NCBI RefSeq assembly: GCF_900100265.1 | Contig: NZ_LT629696.1 | Span: 2,294,001 to 2,358,000 of the forward strand | Source of the DNA: Leifsonia sp. 466MF | Lineage (GTDB): Bacteria > Actinomycetota > Actinomycetes > Actinomycetales > Microbacteriaceae | Direction: 5' to 3' | DNA length: 64,000 nucleotides | Part shown: piece after piece, positions 33,553 to 41,306 of the stretch | Numbering within the stretch: the stretch's first letter is position 1 | Layout: every line of letters starts with the position of its first letter | The notes under the pieces: generated by a model | What the model was told of the DNA's origin: nothing | The model's database searches: none | Seen by the model: the letters and a program-made list of their open reading frames with translations, nothing else | Position numbers and translations under genes: made by a program

Positions 33553-33896
33553 GAGGTCTGTCTCCTTTGTTTAACGTCGCTGTCCCGTGTGGACGCGACT
33601 GTCATTCAAGGAGCAGGAACAGGCAGTTCGACACGTCGTGTGTACGCGGCATCCCATGCGGATCGCGTGGGCTGAGCCCGTCTGGCCATCAGTAGAAATA
33701 CACGGTTGCGGGCCGCTCTCGCTGCCACCGCATCCGGATACCACCACCGAGGACCAGCTCCTGCCAGCCTGCTCCGGGTTCCTTCTCGGTATTGAGTTGG
33801 ATGGACGGCGCTCGGCCGACCACCAGCATCCTATCAGTCGCAGCCCGTGCCAGGATGGATGGAGGCCGTCAGCGAGCCGGGACGAGGGGGATTCCG
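33553..33896. other. Intergenic leader region between pnp and a divergent membrane-protein gene
   Basis: This 344-base region has no convincing gene. It holds the pnp ribosome-binding site and, just upstream of it, a short hairpin at 33576-33599 (GTCGC...GCGAC arms with a paired GTCC/GGAC core). That is a plausible mRNA-stability or autoregulation element by analogy with E. coli pnp. A minus-strand TAGGAT near 33827-33832 could be the pnp -10, giving a leader of about 270 bases. For the opposite gene a GAGGGGG ribosome-binding site is visible at 33884-33890. Confidence 0.45.
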
Positions 33897-34376
33897 ATGG
33901 GCGAGACACCACGGTCGGCGGGCGCGTCGACTCTTTCGGGGGATGCGCTGCTGCCTGCCGTTCCTGGCGCGGCGATCCTCATCCGGGTGCGCCGGCTCAT
34001 CAGTGCGATCGCGCTCGTCGCCGTCGGCTACGGCTTCCTGTCGAACGGCTCCCGCGCGTTCTGCCCGGGCGCAGGACCCGCGGCGGAGAGCTGCGTCAGC
34101 CTCCAGCTCCACCCGAGCCCGTTCGTGTTCGCGGCACTCGCCTTCGTGGTGTTCGTGGCGATCGGACGCGTGCTGCGGCGTGCTCGCACCGAGGCGGACG
34201 CCCTCCGCACCCTCGATCGCGCTGCGCTCGTCGGCACCGCGATCGCCGGGGTCAGCCTGCTGATCGGCGTCGTGTGGTTCGGCCTGATCCCACTGGAGTC
34301 GTGGAACGGCAGCGCGACCTATTTCTTCCCGTTCCCCTTCGCCTCCGTCGACCTGACGGTGACGCCCGCCTCCTGA
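33897..34376 (+). CDS. Small multi-pass membrane protein
   Basis: A 159-residue protein with about three hydrophobic segments (around residues 30-50, 75-92 and 110-132). Between the first two lies a loop with two cysteines (RAFCPGAGPAAESCVSL), likely outside the cell and possibly disulfide-bonded. I do not recognise the family. GAGGGGG six bases before the ATG supports the start. It converges on the fructosamine kinase gene with only 12 bases between them and no terminator visible. Confidence 0.65.
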   Translation: MGETPRSAGASTLSGDALLPAVPGAAILIRVRRLISAIALVAVGYGFLSNGSRAFCPGAGPAAESCVSLQLHPSPFVFAALAFVVFVAIGRVLRRARTEADALRTLDRAALVGTAIAGVSLLIGVVWFGLIPLESWNGSATYFFPFPFASVDLTVTPAS

Positions 34377-34388
34377 TCCGCGTGCCGC

Positions 34389-35156
34389 TCAGAGCGCGAG
34401 CGTCGCGCGCGCGGCGTCGGTGAGCGCCCGGCCGTAGGACGGCCCGTAGCCGGCGGCGTGCACGGCGAGCGGGTGCAGCTGGTGCAGCGGGATGCGGTCC
34501 CGCCAGCCGGCACGCAGCGGCCGGGCGGCGTCGTAGCCGGCGGCGATATCGTCGAGGTGCGGTGCGCCGAAGAGCGCAAGCATCGCGAGGTCGGTCTCGC
34601 GGTGGCCGCCGTGCGCGGCCGGGTCGATCAGCACGCCGCCGCGCGCGTCCCAGAGCAGGTTGCCGTTCCACAGGTCGCCGTGGATGCGCGCGGGCGGCTC
34701 GTCGTCGTCGAACTCCCCCGACTCCACGCGCTCGACGGCCGCACGAATCACCGGCAGCTGATCCGTGGTGACGCTCCCGGCATCCACCGCGATCTCCAGG
34801 TACGGCCGCACGCGGTCGCGCGCGTAGAACCGGCCCCAGCTGGTCTCGTGCGCGATGGGGAGCGGGCGCTTGCCGATGAACAGCGGGCCGTCCCAGCCGT
34901 CCGGCGGCGCGCCGAACGCTGCGGCCCCGGCCGCGTGCGTCAGCGCGAGGGCGGCGCCGAACGCCCGGGCGGCCTCCCCGGTCGCGCGCGTCTCGCGGAT
35001 GCGCTCCAGCTCGATCCGTCCCGGGCCCATGGACGCGACGCCGACCACGCGCGCTCCCCCGTCCGCCTCCGGTTCGCTGAGCCAGCGAAGCCCGGCGGCC
35101 TCCGCCTCGAAGAACCCGTCGGGGGCGTCCGCCCGCTCCTTCGTCATCGTCTCCAC
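34389..35156 (-). CDS. Fructosamine kinase family protein
   Basis: A 255-residue protein kinase-like small-molecule kinase. The catalytic loop reads ARIHGDLWNGNLLWD and the metal-binding motif DPAAHGGHRETDLAML, both characteristic of fructosamine/ketosamine-3-kinases that phosphorylate glycated amines so the sugar can be shed. A protein-repair role is known for the family; the bacterial substrate is inferred. The start is GTG at 35156 with TAGGTT six bases upstream, a leaderless promoter embedded in the 3' end of the VanZ gene, which it overlaps by 13 bases. Confidence 0.87.
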   Translation of the reverse strand: METMTKERADAPDGFFEAEAAGLRWLSEPEADGGARVVGVASMGPGRIELERIRETRATGEAARAFGAALALTHAAGAAAFGAPPDGWDGPLFIGKRPLPIAHETSWGRFYARDRVRPYLEIAVDAGSVTTDQLPVIRAAVERVESGEFDDDEPPARIHGDLWNGNLLWDARGGVLIDPAAHGGHRETDLAMLALFGAPHLDDIAAGYDAARPLRAGWRDRIPLHQLHPLAVHAAGYGPSYGRALTDAARATLAL

Positions 35157-35578
35157 GCGGCCAACCTACGACCGTCACGGACTGTGGGAAGGAGGAACGC
35201 GATCCCGACGCCCACGAGCGTCCCGAGCGTGTTCGCGAGCAGGTCGCTCGGGTCGCTGAAGCGCGCGGGCAGGAACAGCTGCACGAACTCGATGACCAGC
35301 GTCGCGACGATGCCGATGGCGCCCGCGAGCCACCAGCGCCAGCGGCCGAGCAGCAGGGTGAACAGCAGCCCCATCGGCACGAACATGAGCACGTTGGCGG
35401 AGAACTCGGCCACCACGTAGTCCACCCAGCCGAGGCCGCGAACCGCCGACACGAACCGCAGCAGCGACCGCAGGAGCGGGTTGCCCGCGGGGTTCCCGGG
35501 CGCCGGGTTCAGCGTGATCCACGCGACGACCGCCAGGTAGGCGACGATGACGGCGGAGAGCACGGGACGGCGGCGCAT
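35144..35578 (-). CDS. VanZ-like membrane protein
   Basis: A 144-residue protein with four membrane helices and the VanZ-family pattern: AWITLNPAPGNP in the first loop, NVLMFVPMGLLF in the third region, and IEFVQLFLPARFSDPSDLLANTLG near the end. In enterococci VanZ gives low-level teicoplanin resistance, but most homologues have no known role, so no resistance is claimed. AGGAGG directly abuts the ATG, a very short spacing. It is divergent from ltrA and overlaps the fructosamine kinase start. Confidence 0.82.
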   Translation of the reverse strand: MRRRPVLSAVIVAYLAVVAWITLNPAPGNPAGNPLLRSLLRFVSAVRGLGWVDYVVAEFSANVLMFVPMGLLFTLLLGRWRWWLAGAIGIVATLVIEFVQLFLPARFSDPSDLLANTLGTLVGVGIAFLLPTVRDGRRLAAWRR

Positions 35579-35596
35579 CCTCCTATGCTGGCGCAC

Positions 35597-36817
35597 ATGA
35601 CCAGTGCGTTCCGCATCCGGATGACCGGCCGCTCCACCGACGAGCGCCACAGGGTGTCGAGCCCGCTCGAACTGCTCTTCGACCTGACCTTCGTCGTCGC
35701 GATCGCGCAGGTCGCCGGACAGCTGGCGCACGCTGGTGAGAACGGGACAATCCTCGAGCACCTGCCGTTCTACCTGATGGTGTTCTTTGCCATCTGGTGG
35801 GCGTGGATGAATTTCACCTGGTTCGCCTCGGCCTACGACACCGACGACGTGCCCTACCGGCTCATGACCCTCGTGCAGATGGGCGGAGTCCTGGTGCTCG
35901 CGGCCGGCGTCCCCGCGGCGTTCGACCACGAGAACTTCACGGCGATCATCGTCGGCTACCTGATCATGCGGTTCGCGCTCGTGGGCCAGTGGGTGCGCGC
36001 GGCGATCGAGTATCCGGACGGGCGCAAGACGGCGATCCGGTACGCGGTCGGCGTCTCGGCGGTCCAGGTGCTGTGGGTGGCGTGGGGGTTCCTGCCGACG
36101 CAAATCGCCGTCGCGACCTTCGTGCTCGGCGCACTGCTCGAACTGGCGGTGCCGCTGTGGGCCGAGCGGCCCGGGATGACGAGCTGGCATCCGCATCACA
36201 TCGCTGAGCGGTACGGGCTGTTCACGATCATCGTGCTCGGCGAGTCAGTGTCGGCCTCGGCGATCGGCGTGCAGAACGCGCTCGCCCAATCCGGATTCAG
36301 CGCCGCCCTGGTGTGGATCGCGGTGGCCGGGCTGGTGCTCCTGTTCGCCCTGTGGTGGCTGTACTTCCTGGAGCCGGCCGCCGAAGGACTGCGGTCGCGA
36401 CGGAACCGGTCGTTCTATTGGGGGTACGGCCATTACTTCGTGTTCGCGTCGCTGGCGGCGTTGGGGGCCGGGCTGGAGGTCGCGGTGCAGGCCGGCGCCG
36501 CGCACTCGGAGGCATCCAACACGGCGGTCGAGTACGCGATGGCCGTTCCGGTCGCGGTGTTCCTGCTGATGCTCTACGTGCTGCACGCTCCGCTGGTGTC
36601 GGAGGTGGTCATCCGGCCACTGAAGACGATCGTCGCGATCGCACTCGTGCTGCTTCTGCCGCTTGCGTCGCCGGTGATCGGGCTCGTCGGCGTGACGATC
36701 GGGATCGCGCTGGTCGCGGCCGCCCTCGTCGCGGTCACCCTGTTCGACCGGGCCGTCGCGGCGCGCCGCGGTGCCGTCCCTTCCTCTGCGCCCGCGTCTC
36801 CGTCACCTCGCGACTGA
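35597..36817 (+). CDS. ltrA: Low temperature requirement A (LtrA) family membrane protein
   Basis: A 406-residue polytopic protein with about ten membrane helices. The N-terminus SSPLELLFDLTFVVAIAQVA and the mid-region HIAERYGLFTIIVLGESVSA are LtrA signatures (the latter with a conserved Glu in a membrane helix). The name comes from a Listeria cold-sensitive mutant; the molecular function remains unknown. TATGCT ends 7 bases before ATG 35597, which selects this start over an upstream in-frame codon at 35585 that overlaps the -10 box. Two repeat hairpins follow the stop. Confidence 0.87.
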   Translation: MTSAFRIRMTGRSTDERHRVSSPLELLFDLTFVVAIAQVAGQLAHAGENGTILEHLPFYLMVFFAIWWAWMNFTWFASAYDTDDVPYRLMTLVQMGGVLVLAAGVPAAFDHENFTAIIVGYLIMRFALVGQWVRAAIEYPDGRKTAIRYAVGVSAVQVLWVAWGFLPTQIAVATFVLGALLELAVPLWAERPGMTSWHPHHIAERYGLFTIIVLGESVSASAIGVQNALAQSGFSAALVWIAVAGLVLLFALWWLYFLEPAAEGLRSRRNRSFYWGYGHYFVFASLAALGAGLEVAVQAGAAHSEASNTAVEYAMAVPVAVFLLMLYVLHAPLVSEVVIRPLKTIVAIALVLLLPLASPVIGLVGVTIGIALVAAALVAVTLFDRAVAARRGAVPSSAPASPSPRD

Positions 36818-36826
36818 GCTCCCGAA

Positions 36827-36881
36827 GATTCGTGCCGAATGTGCGTTATGGCGGCGCTATAACGCACATTCGGCACGAATC
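36827..36881. terminator. Perfect 23-base hairpin, family B copy 2
   Basis: Arms 36827-36849 and 36859-36881 are perfectly complementary around a 9-base loop GGCGGCGCT. Each arm contains the family B palindrome (ATTCG..GCCGAAT) followed by GTGCGTTAT. It lies right after ltrA and is likely its terminator. Confidence 0.8.
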
Positions 36882-36910
36882 CCGTCGCAGGAGGGCGGGA
36901 CGCCGCCGGA

Positions 36911-36965
36911 GATTTGGCGCAAATCTCGGTTATGGGAGCGCCATAACGATGATTTGGCGCAAATC
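36911..36965. repeat. Inverted repeat, family C copy 1
   Basis: The 15-base palindrome GATTTGGCGCAAATC occurs twice (36911-36925 and 36951-36965), flanking GGTTAT-GGGAGCGCC-ATAAC. The GTTAT/ATAAC core with its GC loop is the same as in the adjacent family B element, so B and C share a design but not the outer sequence. Confidence 0.75.
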
Positions 36966-37018
36966 TTGCGAGAGGGGCACCCCTTGCCGGAGCGAGGTGG
37001 GCGCGGGAGAGTCGGTGC

Positions 37019-37186
37019 ATGAGCCACCGAGACGACCGCGCCGACCAGCTGACGACCGCCCCCGCCGCCGACGAGAGCGACGCCGACCCGCGGATCGAGG
37101 TCAGCGAAGGCTCGGAGGGCCGTCGCCGGATCGACGTGCGCGACGACGCGAAGGTCCGGCCGGGAGCGGACCCCGAGCACCGCTGA
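37019..37186 (+). CDS. Small acidic hypothetical protein
   Basis: A 55-residue charged protein (MSHRDDRADQLTTAPAADES start, PRIEVSEGSEGRRRIDVRDD middle, PGADPEHR end). Similar tiny acidic proteins occur in Microbacteriaceae and are often mislabelled as transporters; it has no membrane segment. GGGAGA 8 bases before the ATG supports translation. Its last 86 bases overlap the 3' end of the GH43 gene on the other strand, so either the overlap is real or this ORF is spurious. I think it is more likely real than not. Confidence 0.5.
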   Translation: MSHRDDRADQLTTAPAADESDADPRIEVSEGSEGRRRIDVRDDAKVRPGADPEHR

Positions 37187-39173
37187 ACCGCACAGTGACG
37201 CCCGCGGCCACGAGCAACGCCGCGAGTCCCGCGATCCAGGGCTCCCCCGTCGACCCGCTCGCGGCGAGCTCCGCCGTCGGGTCCGACGTCGCTGAGCCAG
37301 CCCCGACCGTCGCATCTGCGCCGCCACCCGGCGCAGCCACGGCCGGATCCACCCCGTACACCCGCACATAGTCGAACGTCGTCGTGAACCCTCCCGCCGC
37401 CATCGACACCAGCCCGAGCCGGGGAGGCGTCGCCTGCAGCGGTGTCGTCCAGGCGCCCGCCTCGCCCCACGTCGCACCGTCGTCCACGCTGGTGGATGCG
37501 GTGTAGACGTTCTCGGTCGCGGTGTGCGTCCTGCTCAGCCGCAGAACGGTCGCCTCCGCCACCGGGCCGCCGACGGCGTTGCCGTACGTGGGATTCCCCG
37601 GACCTTCCGCCGTCTCCCGCTTGCCGAACTCGGTCTGCCGGGTCTCCCAGATCGACGTGACCGAGAGCTTCACGAAGTTCGCGTCGTCCTGGTGGATGAC
37701 CAGGCCGCCCTGCGCGTAGTTCTGGCAGCATCCCTCGCTCGGCACGGTGCTCGACACGCGCGTCTCGACGACGTAGTCGCCGCTCGGCAGCGGCCGGAGG
37801 GGAAGGCCGGCGGCTCCCGGGTCGGGGCCGAGATCGGCCGCCTGGGTGTCCCAGTGCAACGCGCCACCAGAGAGGGATCGCGTCGCCGCGCCCGGGTCGC
37901 GCTCCCACGTCCAGGCGGGGTCCATCTCCGCGCCGTCGAACTCGTCCGAATACGCGGGAAGCAGCGTTCCGCGGCTGGGCGGCGCGACGAACGTCGGCAC
38001 ATACGCCGCCGGATCACCCGCCGTCACCACAGGAGCGGGCTGCGGCGCGTCCGACGGGCCGGCCCCGCCCCGGACCACCGGCCAACCGTCCTGCCAGTCG
38101 AGCGCATCCATCAGCACCGGGCGCTTGGTGTACGTGCCACCGCCCGCGACGTACGGGTCGGTGCGGTCGACCGCGTGGTACAGCATCCAGCGCTGGCCGG
38201 TCGCATCGACCGCGCTCGTGACGTGGCCCGTGCCGATCCAGCGGTTGCCGTTCTGGTGCAGCACCGGAGTGCCGCCGACGCGCGGGTCGAGCAGCAGTGC
38301 GCCGGTCCGGTCCTCGAACGGACCGGTGGGCGACGTCGAGCGTCCCGCGAACACGCCATATCCCGTCAGGGGGCCCGAGCAGCAGTTGGTCGCCGAGCCG
38401 AGCAGGTAGAACCAGCCGTCGTGCTCGATCACATGCGTGCCCTCGTACCGGTTCGGGATGGCGACCTGCACCTGGCTGGCCGGGTCGGAATGCAGGCCGT
38501 CGGCGGAGAGCCGCCGCACGGACAGGCCGCCGTAGTAGCTCCCGAAATACAGGTAGTGCTCGCCGCCCGCGGTCACCAGCTCCGGGTCGAACACCCAGCG
38601 TCGGTCGGCCGGGTCGGCGCTCCCGGGTGACGGCATCGGCTCCACCACCGGTCCGCCCGAGTCGACCCAGGGTCCGGCGGGGCTGGCGCTGGTGGCGACA
38701 CCGATCGCCGAGCCGCCGCCGGGCGCCACGGTGTTCGTCGCCGTGTAATACAGGAGGTACCGGCCGCCGACGTACGCGACGTCGGGCGCCCACATGTCGC
38801 CGTCGCCGATCCAGGCGGGCTTGGTGGGCAGCGCCTCGCCGACGAACGACCAGTGCACGAGGTCGGCGGAGCGGTAGGTGGGGATGCTCGAGAAGACGAG
38901 CGAGCCGTCGGGATTGCGCAGCGACGAGTCGATGACGTCGCGCGTGCAGTACAGGTACCACGCCGGATCGGCCGGGTCCTCCGACCGGATGACGTCCGGG
39001 TCGGCGCACTGCTCGGCGACCTTCCCGCCGCCCAGGTCGAGGGGCAGCGGATTGCTGTACGTCGCGGTCGCAGCGGCGGCGGGATGCGTGGGAGCTGCCG
39101 CCATCGCTCCCACTGAAAAGGCCAGCGCTGTAAGCGTGGAGAGGATGGACAGAGACAGTCGGCGCGGGATCAC
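37101..39173 (-). CDS. Secreted GH43-family glycosidase with C-terminal concanavalin-like domain and membrane anchor
   Basis: A 690-residue exported protein. A signal peptide ends near residue 34 (SVGAMAAAPTHPAAAA). The five-bladed GH43 domain (about 40-370) shows the catalytic base in EQCADPDVIR, the pKa-tuning Asp in MWAPDVAYVG and the acid in NRYEGTHVIEHDGW. These enzymes cut arabinose- or xylose-containing plant polysaccharides. A second beta-sandwich domain (about 400-615, DEFDGAEMDPAWTWERDPG) resembles DUF1349/laminin-G folds. The end has LAASGSTGEP, a hydrophobic helix and RRRARR, like a variant LAxTG sorting signal. It starts at GTG 39173 with AAAGGAGA upstream and lies in the block separating rpsO from pnp. 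Confidence 0.85.
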   Translation of the reverse strand: MIPRRLSLSILSTLTALAFSVGAMAAAPTHPAAAATATYSNPLPLDLGGGKVAEQCADPDVIRSEDPADPAWYLYCTRDVIDSSLRNPDGSLVFSSIPTYRSADLVHWSFVGEALPTKPAWIGDGDMWAPDVAYVGGRYLLYYTATNTVAPGGGSAIGVATSASPAGPWVDSGGPVVEPMPSPGSADPADRRWVFDPELVTAGGEHYLYFGSYYGGLSVRRLSADGLHSDPASQVQVAIPNRYEGTHVIEHDGWFYLLGSATNCCSGPLTGYGVFAGRSTSPTGPFEDRTGALLLDPRVGGTPVLHQNGNRWIGTGHVTSAVDATGQRWMLYHAVDRTDPYVAGGGTYTKRPVLMDALDWQDGWPVVRGGAGPSDAPQPAPVVTAGDPAAYVPTFVAPPSRGTLLPAYSDEFDGAEMDPAWTWERDPGAATRSLSGGALHWDTQAADLGPDPGAAGLPLRPLPSGDYVVETRVSSTVPSEGCCQNYAQGGLVIHQDDANFVKLSVTSIWETRQTEFGKRETAEGPGNPTYGNAVGGPVAEATVLRLSRTHTATENVYTASTSVDDGATWGEAGAWTTPLQATPPRLGLVSMAAGGFTTTFDYVRVYGVDPAVAAPGGGADATVGAGSATSDPTAELAASGSTGEPWIAGLAALLVAAGVTVRFSGARGPLPAGPSRRRARRSGDGPPSLR

Positions 39174-39223
39174 AACTCTCCTTTGAGACGGAACGTGCGC
39201 CCAACGCTACAGCGCTGTAAACG
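39123..39223. promoter_or_regulatory. Two LacI-type operator-like sites at the GH43 promoter
   Basis: CAGCGCTGTAAGCG (39123-39136, inside the 5' end of the gene) and CAGCGCTGTAAACG (39210-39223, upstream) match at 13 of 14 bases. The upstream copy lies in the perfect palindrome TACAGCGCTGTA. A central CG with such symmetry is typical of LacI-family operators, and paired sites could permit looping. No LacI gene is in the window. Confidence 0.45.
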
Positions 39224-39261
39224 ATCCGCCAAGAGCATGAAAGCACCACAGCAGGCATGGG

Positions 39262-39360
39262 GAGATTTGGCGCAAATCGTGGTTACGGACGCGCCATAAC
39301 CGAGATTTGGCGCAAATCGTGGTTACGGACGCGCCATAACCGAGATTTGGCGCAAATCGT
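39262..39360. repeat. Tandem 40-base repeats, family C copy 2
   Basis: Two identical 40-base units (39262-39301 and 39302-39341) are followed by a partial third to 39360. Each carries the GATTTGGCGCAAATC palindrome, then GGTTAC-GGACGCGCC-ATAACC. No unique spacers are present, so it is not CRISPR. It lies downstream of rpsO. Confidence 0.85.
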
Positions 39361-39381
39361 GATGCGTGCGGGCAACACAGA

Positions 39382-39411
39382 ACGGGCCGCCACCCGAAGG
39401 TGACGGCCCGT
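39382..39411 (-). terminator. rpsO terminator
   Basis: Arms ACGGGCCGCCACC and GGTGACGGCCCGT pair with one mismatch around a CGAA/TTCG tetraloop. It lies 50 bases after the rpsO stop on the minus strand. The stable tetraloop and GC stem make this a convincing intrinsic terminator. Confidence 0.8.
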
Positions 39412-39460
39412 CCGTAAGAAGTTCGCGGTGTCTATCGAAGACGCCGGCTTCCGGCTGCGG

Positions 39461-39730
39461 TTATCGACGCAGACCGAGGCGCTCGATCAGCGAGCGGTAA
39501 CGGTTGATGTCGATCTCCGAGAGGTAGCCGAGGAGGCGGCGACGCTGACCGACCAGCAGAAGCAGGCCACGACGCGAGTGGTGGTCGTGCTTGTGCTCCT
39601 TGAGGTGCTCGGTGAGATCCTTGATCCGCTTGGTCAGGATCGCGACCTGGACCTCAGGGGATCCGGTGTCACCGGGGTGGGTTGCGTACTCTTCGATGAT
39701 CGCCTTCTTGGTGTCTGCATCCAGCGCCAT
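39461..39730 (-). CDS. rpsO: 30S ribosomal protein S15
   Basis: An 89-residue S15 with the full family pattern: [59 protein letters not shown] and [20 protein letters not shown]. It binds 16S rRNA helices 20-22 during assembly of the small-subunit platform. Length is exactly normal. AAAGGGGAT precedes the ATG by about 10 bases. The gene is followed by its own terminator and family C repeats rather than pnp, so the common rpsO-pnp operon is broken here. Confidence 0.97.
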   Translation of the reverse strand: MALDADTKKAIIEEYATHPGDTGSPEVQVAILTKRIKDLTEHLKEHKHDHHSRRGLLLLVGQRRRLLGYLSEIDINRYRSLIERLGLRR

Positions 39731-39863
39731 AGAGGGATCCCCTTTCTGCTCGTTGCGCGGTGCCCGGGGCCTGATGCCTGGGCTCTCTTGATCCGCGGCC
39801 GTTAGACGGCAACTGGAAGAGTCTACCAGAGCATCCGGGGCGCTCCCGCCCCGCGGCCACCGC

Positions 39864-40631
39864 TCAGGACGGCTCCGGCTCCGGCTCGAGGAGCGCGAAT
39901 CCGGCGCCCTGGGGGTCGACGATCTCGGCCCACCGGCCGACACCGGGAGCGGAGAGCGGCTCGGTGCGCAGCGTCCCGCCGAGCTCCGTCGCGCGCACGA
40001 TCGCCGCATCCAGGTCGGCCACATTGAAGTACACCAGCCAGTGGGCGGGCTCGGCGCCGTCGGCCCGGTACGCGCCCGCCACGCTCGTCTCGCCGACGTC
40101 GAACAGCCCGTAGGGTTCCTCCCCCACGCGCATCTCGCTGATGCCGACGCCGAGGACCGACTCGTAGAACGGGAAGGTCGATGCGGGGTCGGCGGCCACC
40201 AGCTCCAGCCAGTCCACCGCGCCGGGCTCGTCGCGCAGCCACGGATCGCCCTGGTCCTTCCGCTGCCACAGTCCGAAGACGGCGCCGGCCGGATCGGCGA
40301 CGATGGCGAGCCGGATGCCGGCGACCGGTTCCCCAGGCTCCAGCAGCACCGTTCCTCCCGCGCCTGTCACGGCCTGCGCCGCAGCGGTCAGGTCGTCGAC
40401 GGAGAAGTAGACCGTCCAGCTCGTCGGGACGTCGTCCGACGGCAGCGGTCCGAGCGCGGCGACGGGGACGCCGCGTGCGCTGGCCAGCGCGAAACCGTTG
40501 GAGTCGGCCGACGGCGCCGATACCTCCCATCCGAACAGCGACCGGTAGTACGTGGCGGCGGCGGGCTGGTCCGGGCTCTGGAGGTCGACCCAGACCGGCG
40601 TGCCCTGCGGGAATGCGTCTTCGATCGGCAT
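39864..40631 (-). CDS. VOC-family protein with two glyoxalase-like domains
   Basis: A 255-residue protein with two tandem VOC modules (about residues 8-125 and 135-252). Each contains a beta-alpha-beta-beta-beta unit: [20 protein letters not shown]...LFGWEV in the first and [20 protein letters not shown] in the second. Members include glyoxalase I, fosfomycin-resistance enzymes and extradiol dioxygenases; the metal-binding His/Glu set is incomplete by eye, so a catalytic role is not certain. TAGCGT six bases upstream of the ATG marks a leaderless promoter. Confidence 0.82.
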   Translation of the reverse strand: MPIEDAFPQGTPVWVDLQSPDQPAAATYYRSLFGWEVSAPSADSNGFALASARGVPVAALGPLPSDDVPTSWTVYFSVDDLTAAAQAVTGAGGTVLLEPGEPVAGIRLAIVADPAGAVFGLWQRKDQGDPWLRDEPGAVDWLELVAADPASTFPFYESVLGVGISEMRVGEEPYGLFDVGETSVAGAYRADGAEPAHWLVYFNVADLDAAIVRATELGGTLRTEPLSAPGVGRWAEIVDPQGAGFALLEPEPEPS

Positions 40632-40702
40632 GCGCTCACGCTACTCGCCGCCGAGCAGCACGGCGAGAGTCAGACCGGACCGACGCGAACAGCCGGATGC
40701 GG

Positions 40703-41299
40703 TCAGACGCCCCGCAGCACCTGGTCCATGGCCGCTACCACGACCGGGCCGGGCGGTCCGTCGTCGTGGCGCGCCCACCAGACGAGCGCCGAGAAGTCGG
40801 CCGACCCGATGGCGTCGGCGAGCACCTGGACGCGCAGTCCCTCCGGATCAGCCCCGAGCCGGCGGGCCAGGAAGTCGACGAGGATGCCACGGTTCGCCGC
40901 CATCGCCGTCAGGCCGAACCCGACCAGGGCGGGATGCGTCCCCATGAGCGCCATCCGCCGGCGGGTGGCCTCCTCCGCTTCGGGGCTCAGTGTCAGGGAC
41001 TCGGTCACCGCGCGAGCCAGCACATCCCGCAGGGGCTCGTCGTCCCCGGCGGCGTCGAGCACGTCGTGCATGCGCCCGACCACGGGCTCGATGCCGCCCC
41101 ACACCAGCGCCGGCTTGCTCGGGAAGTAGCGGAACAGCGTCCGCCGCCCGATCCCGGCCAACCGGGCGATGTCGTCCATCGTCGTCTGCTCGTACCCGTG
41201 CTCGTCGAAGTGCCGCAGGGCGAGCAGCGCCACCCGCTCAGGGTCGACGTCGGCCGGCCGTCCGCGACGGCGGGGCGCTGGCGCATCCGGCGAGGTCAT
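40703..41299 (-). CDS. TetR-family transcriptional regulator
   Basis: A 198-residue TetR-type repressor. The N-terminal helix-turn-helix reads ALLALRHFDEHGYEQTTMDD, IARLAGIGRRTLFRYFPSKP; the rest is the helical ligand-binding and dimer domain, with aromatic FSALVWWARHDDGPPGP near the end. RRTLFRYFPSK is typical of the mycofactocin/MftR-like subgroup. It starts 8 bases after the stop of the MocR-type gene, with GGAGG abutting the ATG, so it is probably translated by re-initiation. Its target is unknown. Confidence 0.85.
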   Translation of the reverse strand: MTSPDAPAPRRRGRPADVDPERVALLALRHFDEHGYEQTTMDDIARLAGIGRRTLFRYFPSKPALVWGGIEPVVGRMHDVLDAAGDDEPLRDVLARAVTESLTLSPEAEEATRRRMALMGTHPALVGFGLTAMAANRGILVDFLARRLGADPEGLRVQVLADAIGSADFSALVWWARHDDGPPGPVVVAAMDQVLRGV

Positions 41300-41306
41300 C
41301 CTCCGA

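Noticed and set aside
33571-33912. Minus-strand open frame in the pnp leader
   Set aside because: It overlaps the pnp ribosome-binding region, has poor codon pattern and no ribosome-binding site.
35144-36199. VanZ frame extended upstream opposite ltrA
   Set aside because: The extension is antisense to ltrA and His/Arg-rich; the membrane protein starts at 35578.
39262-39360. Short regular repeats that could be a CRISPR array
   Set aside because: The units are directly abutted without unique spacers, and no cas gene is nearby.
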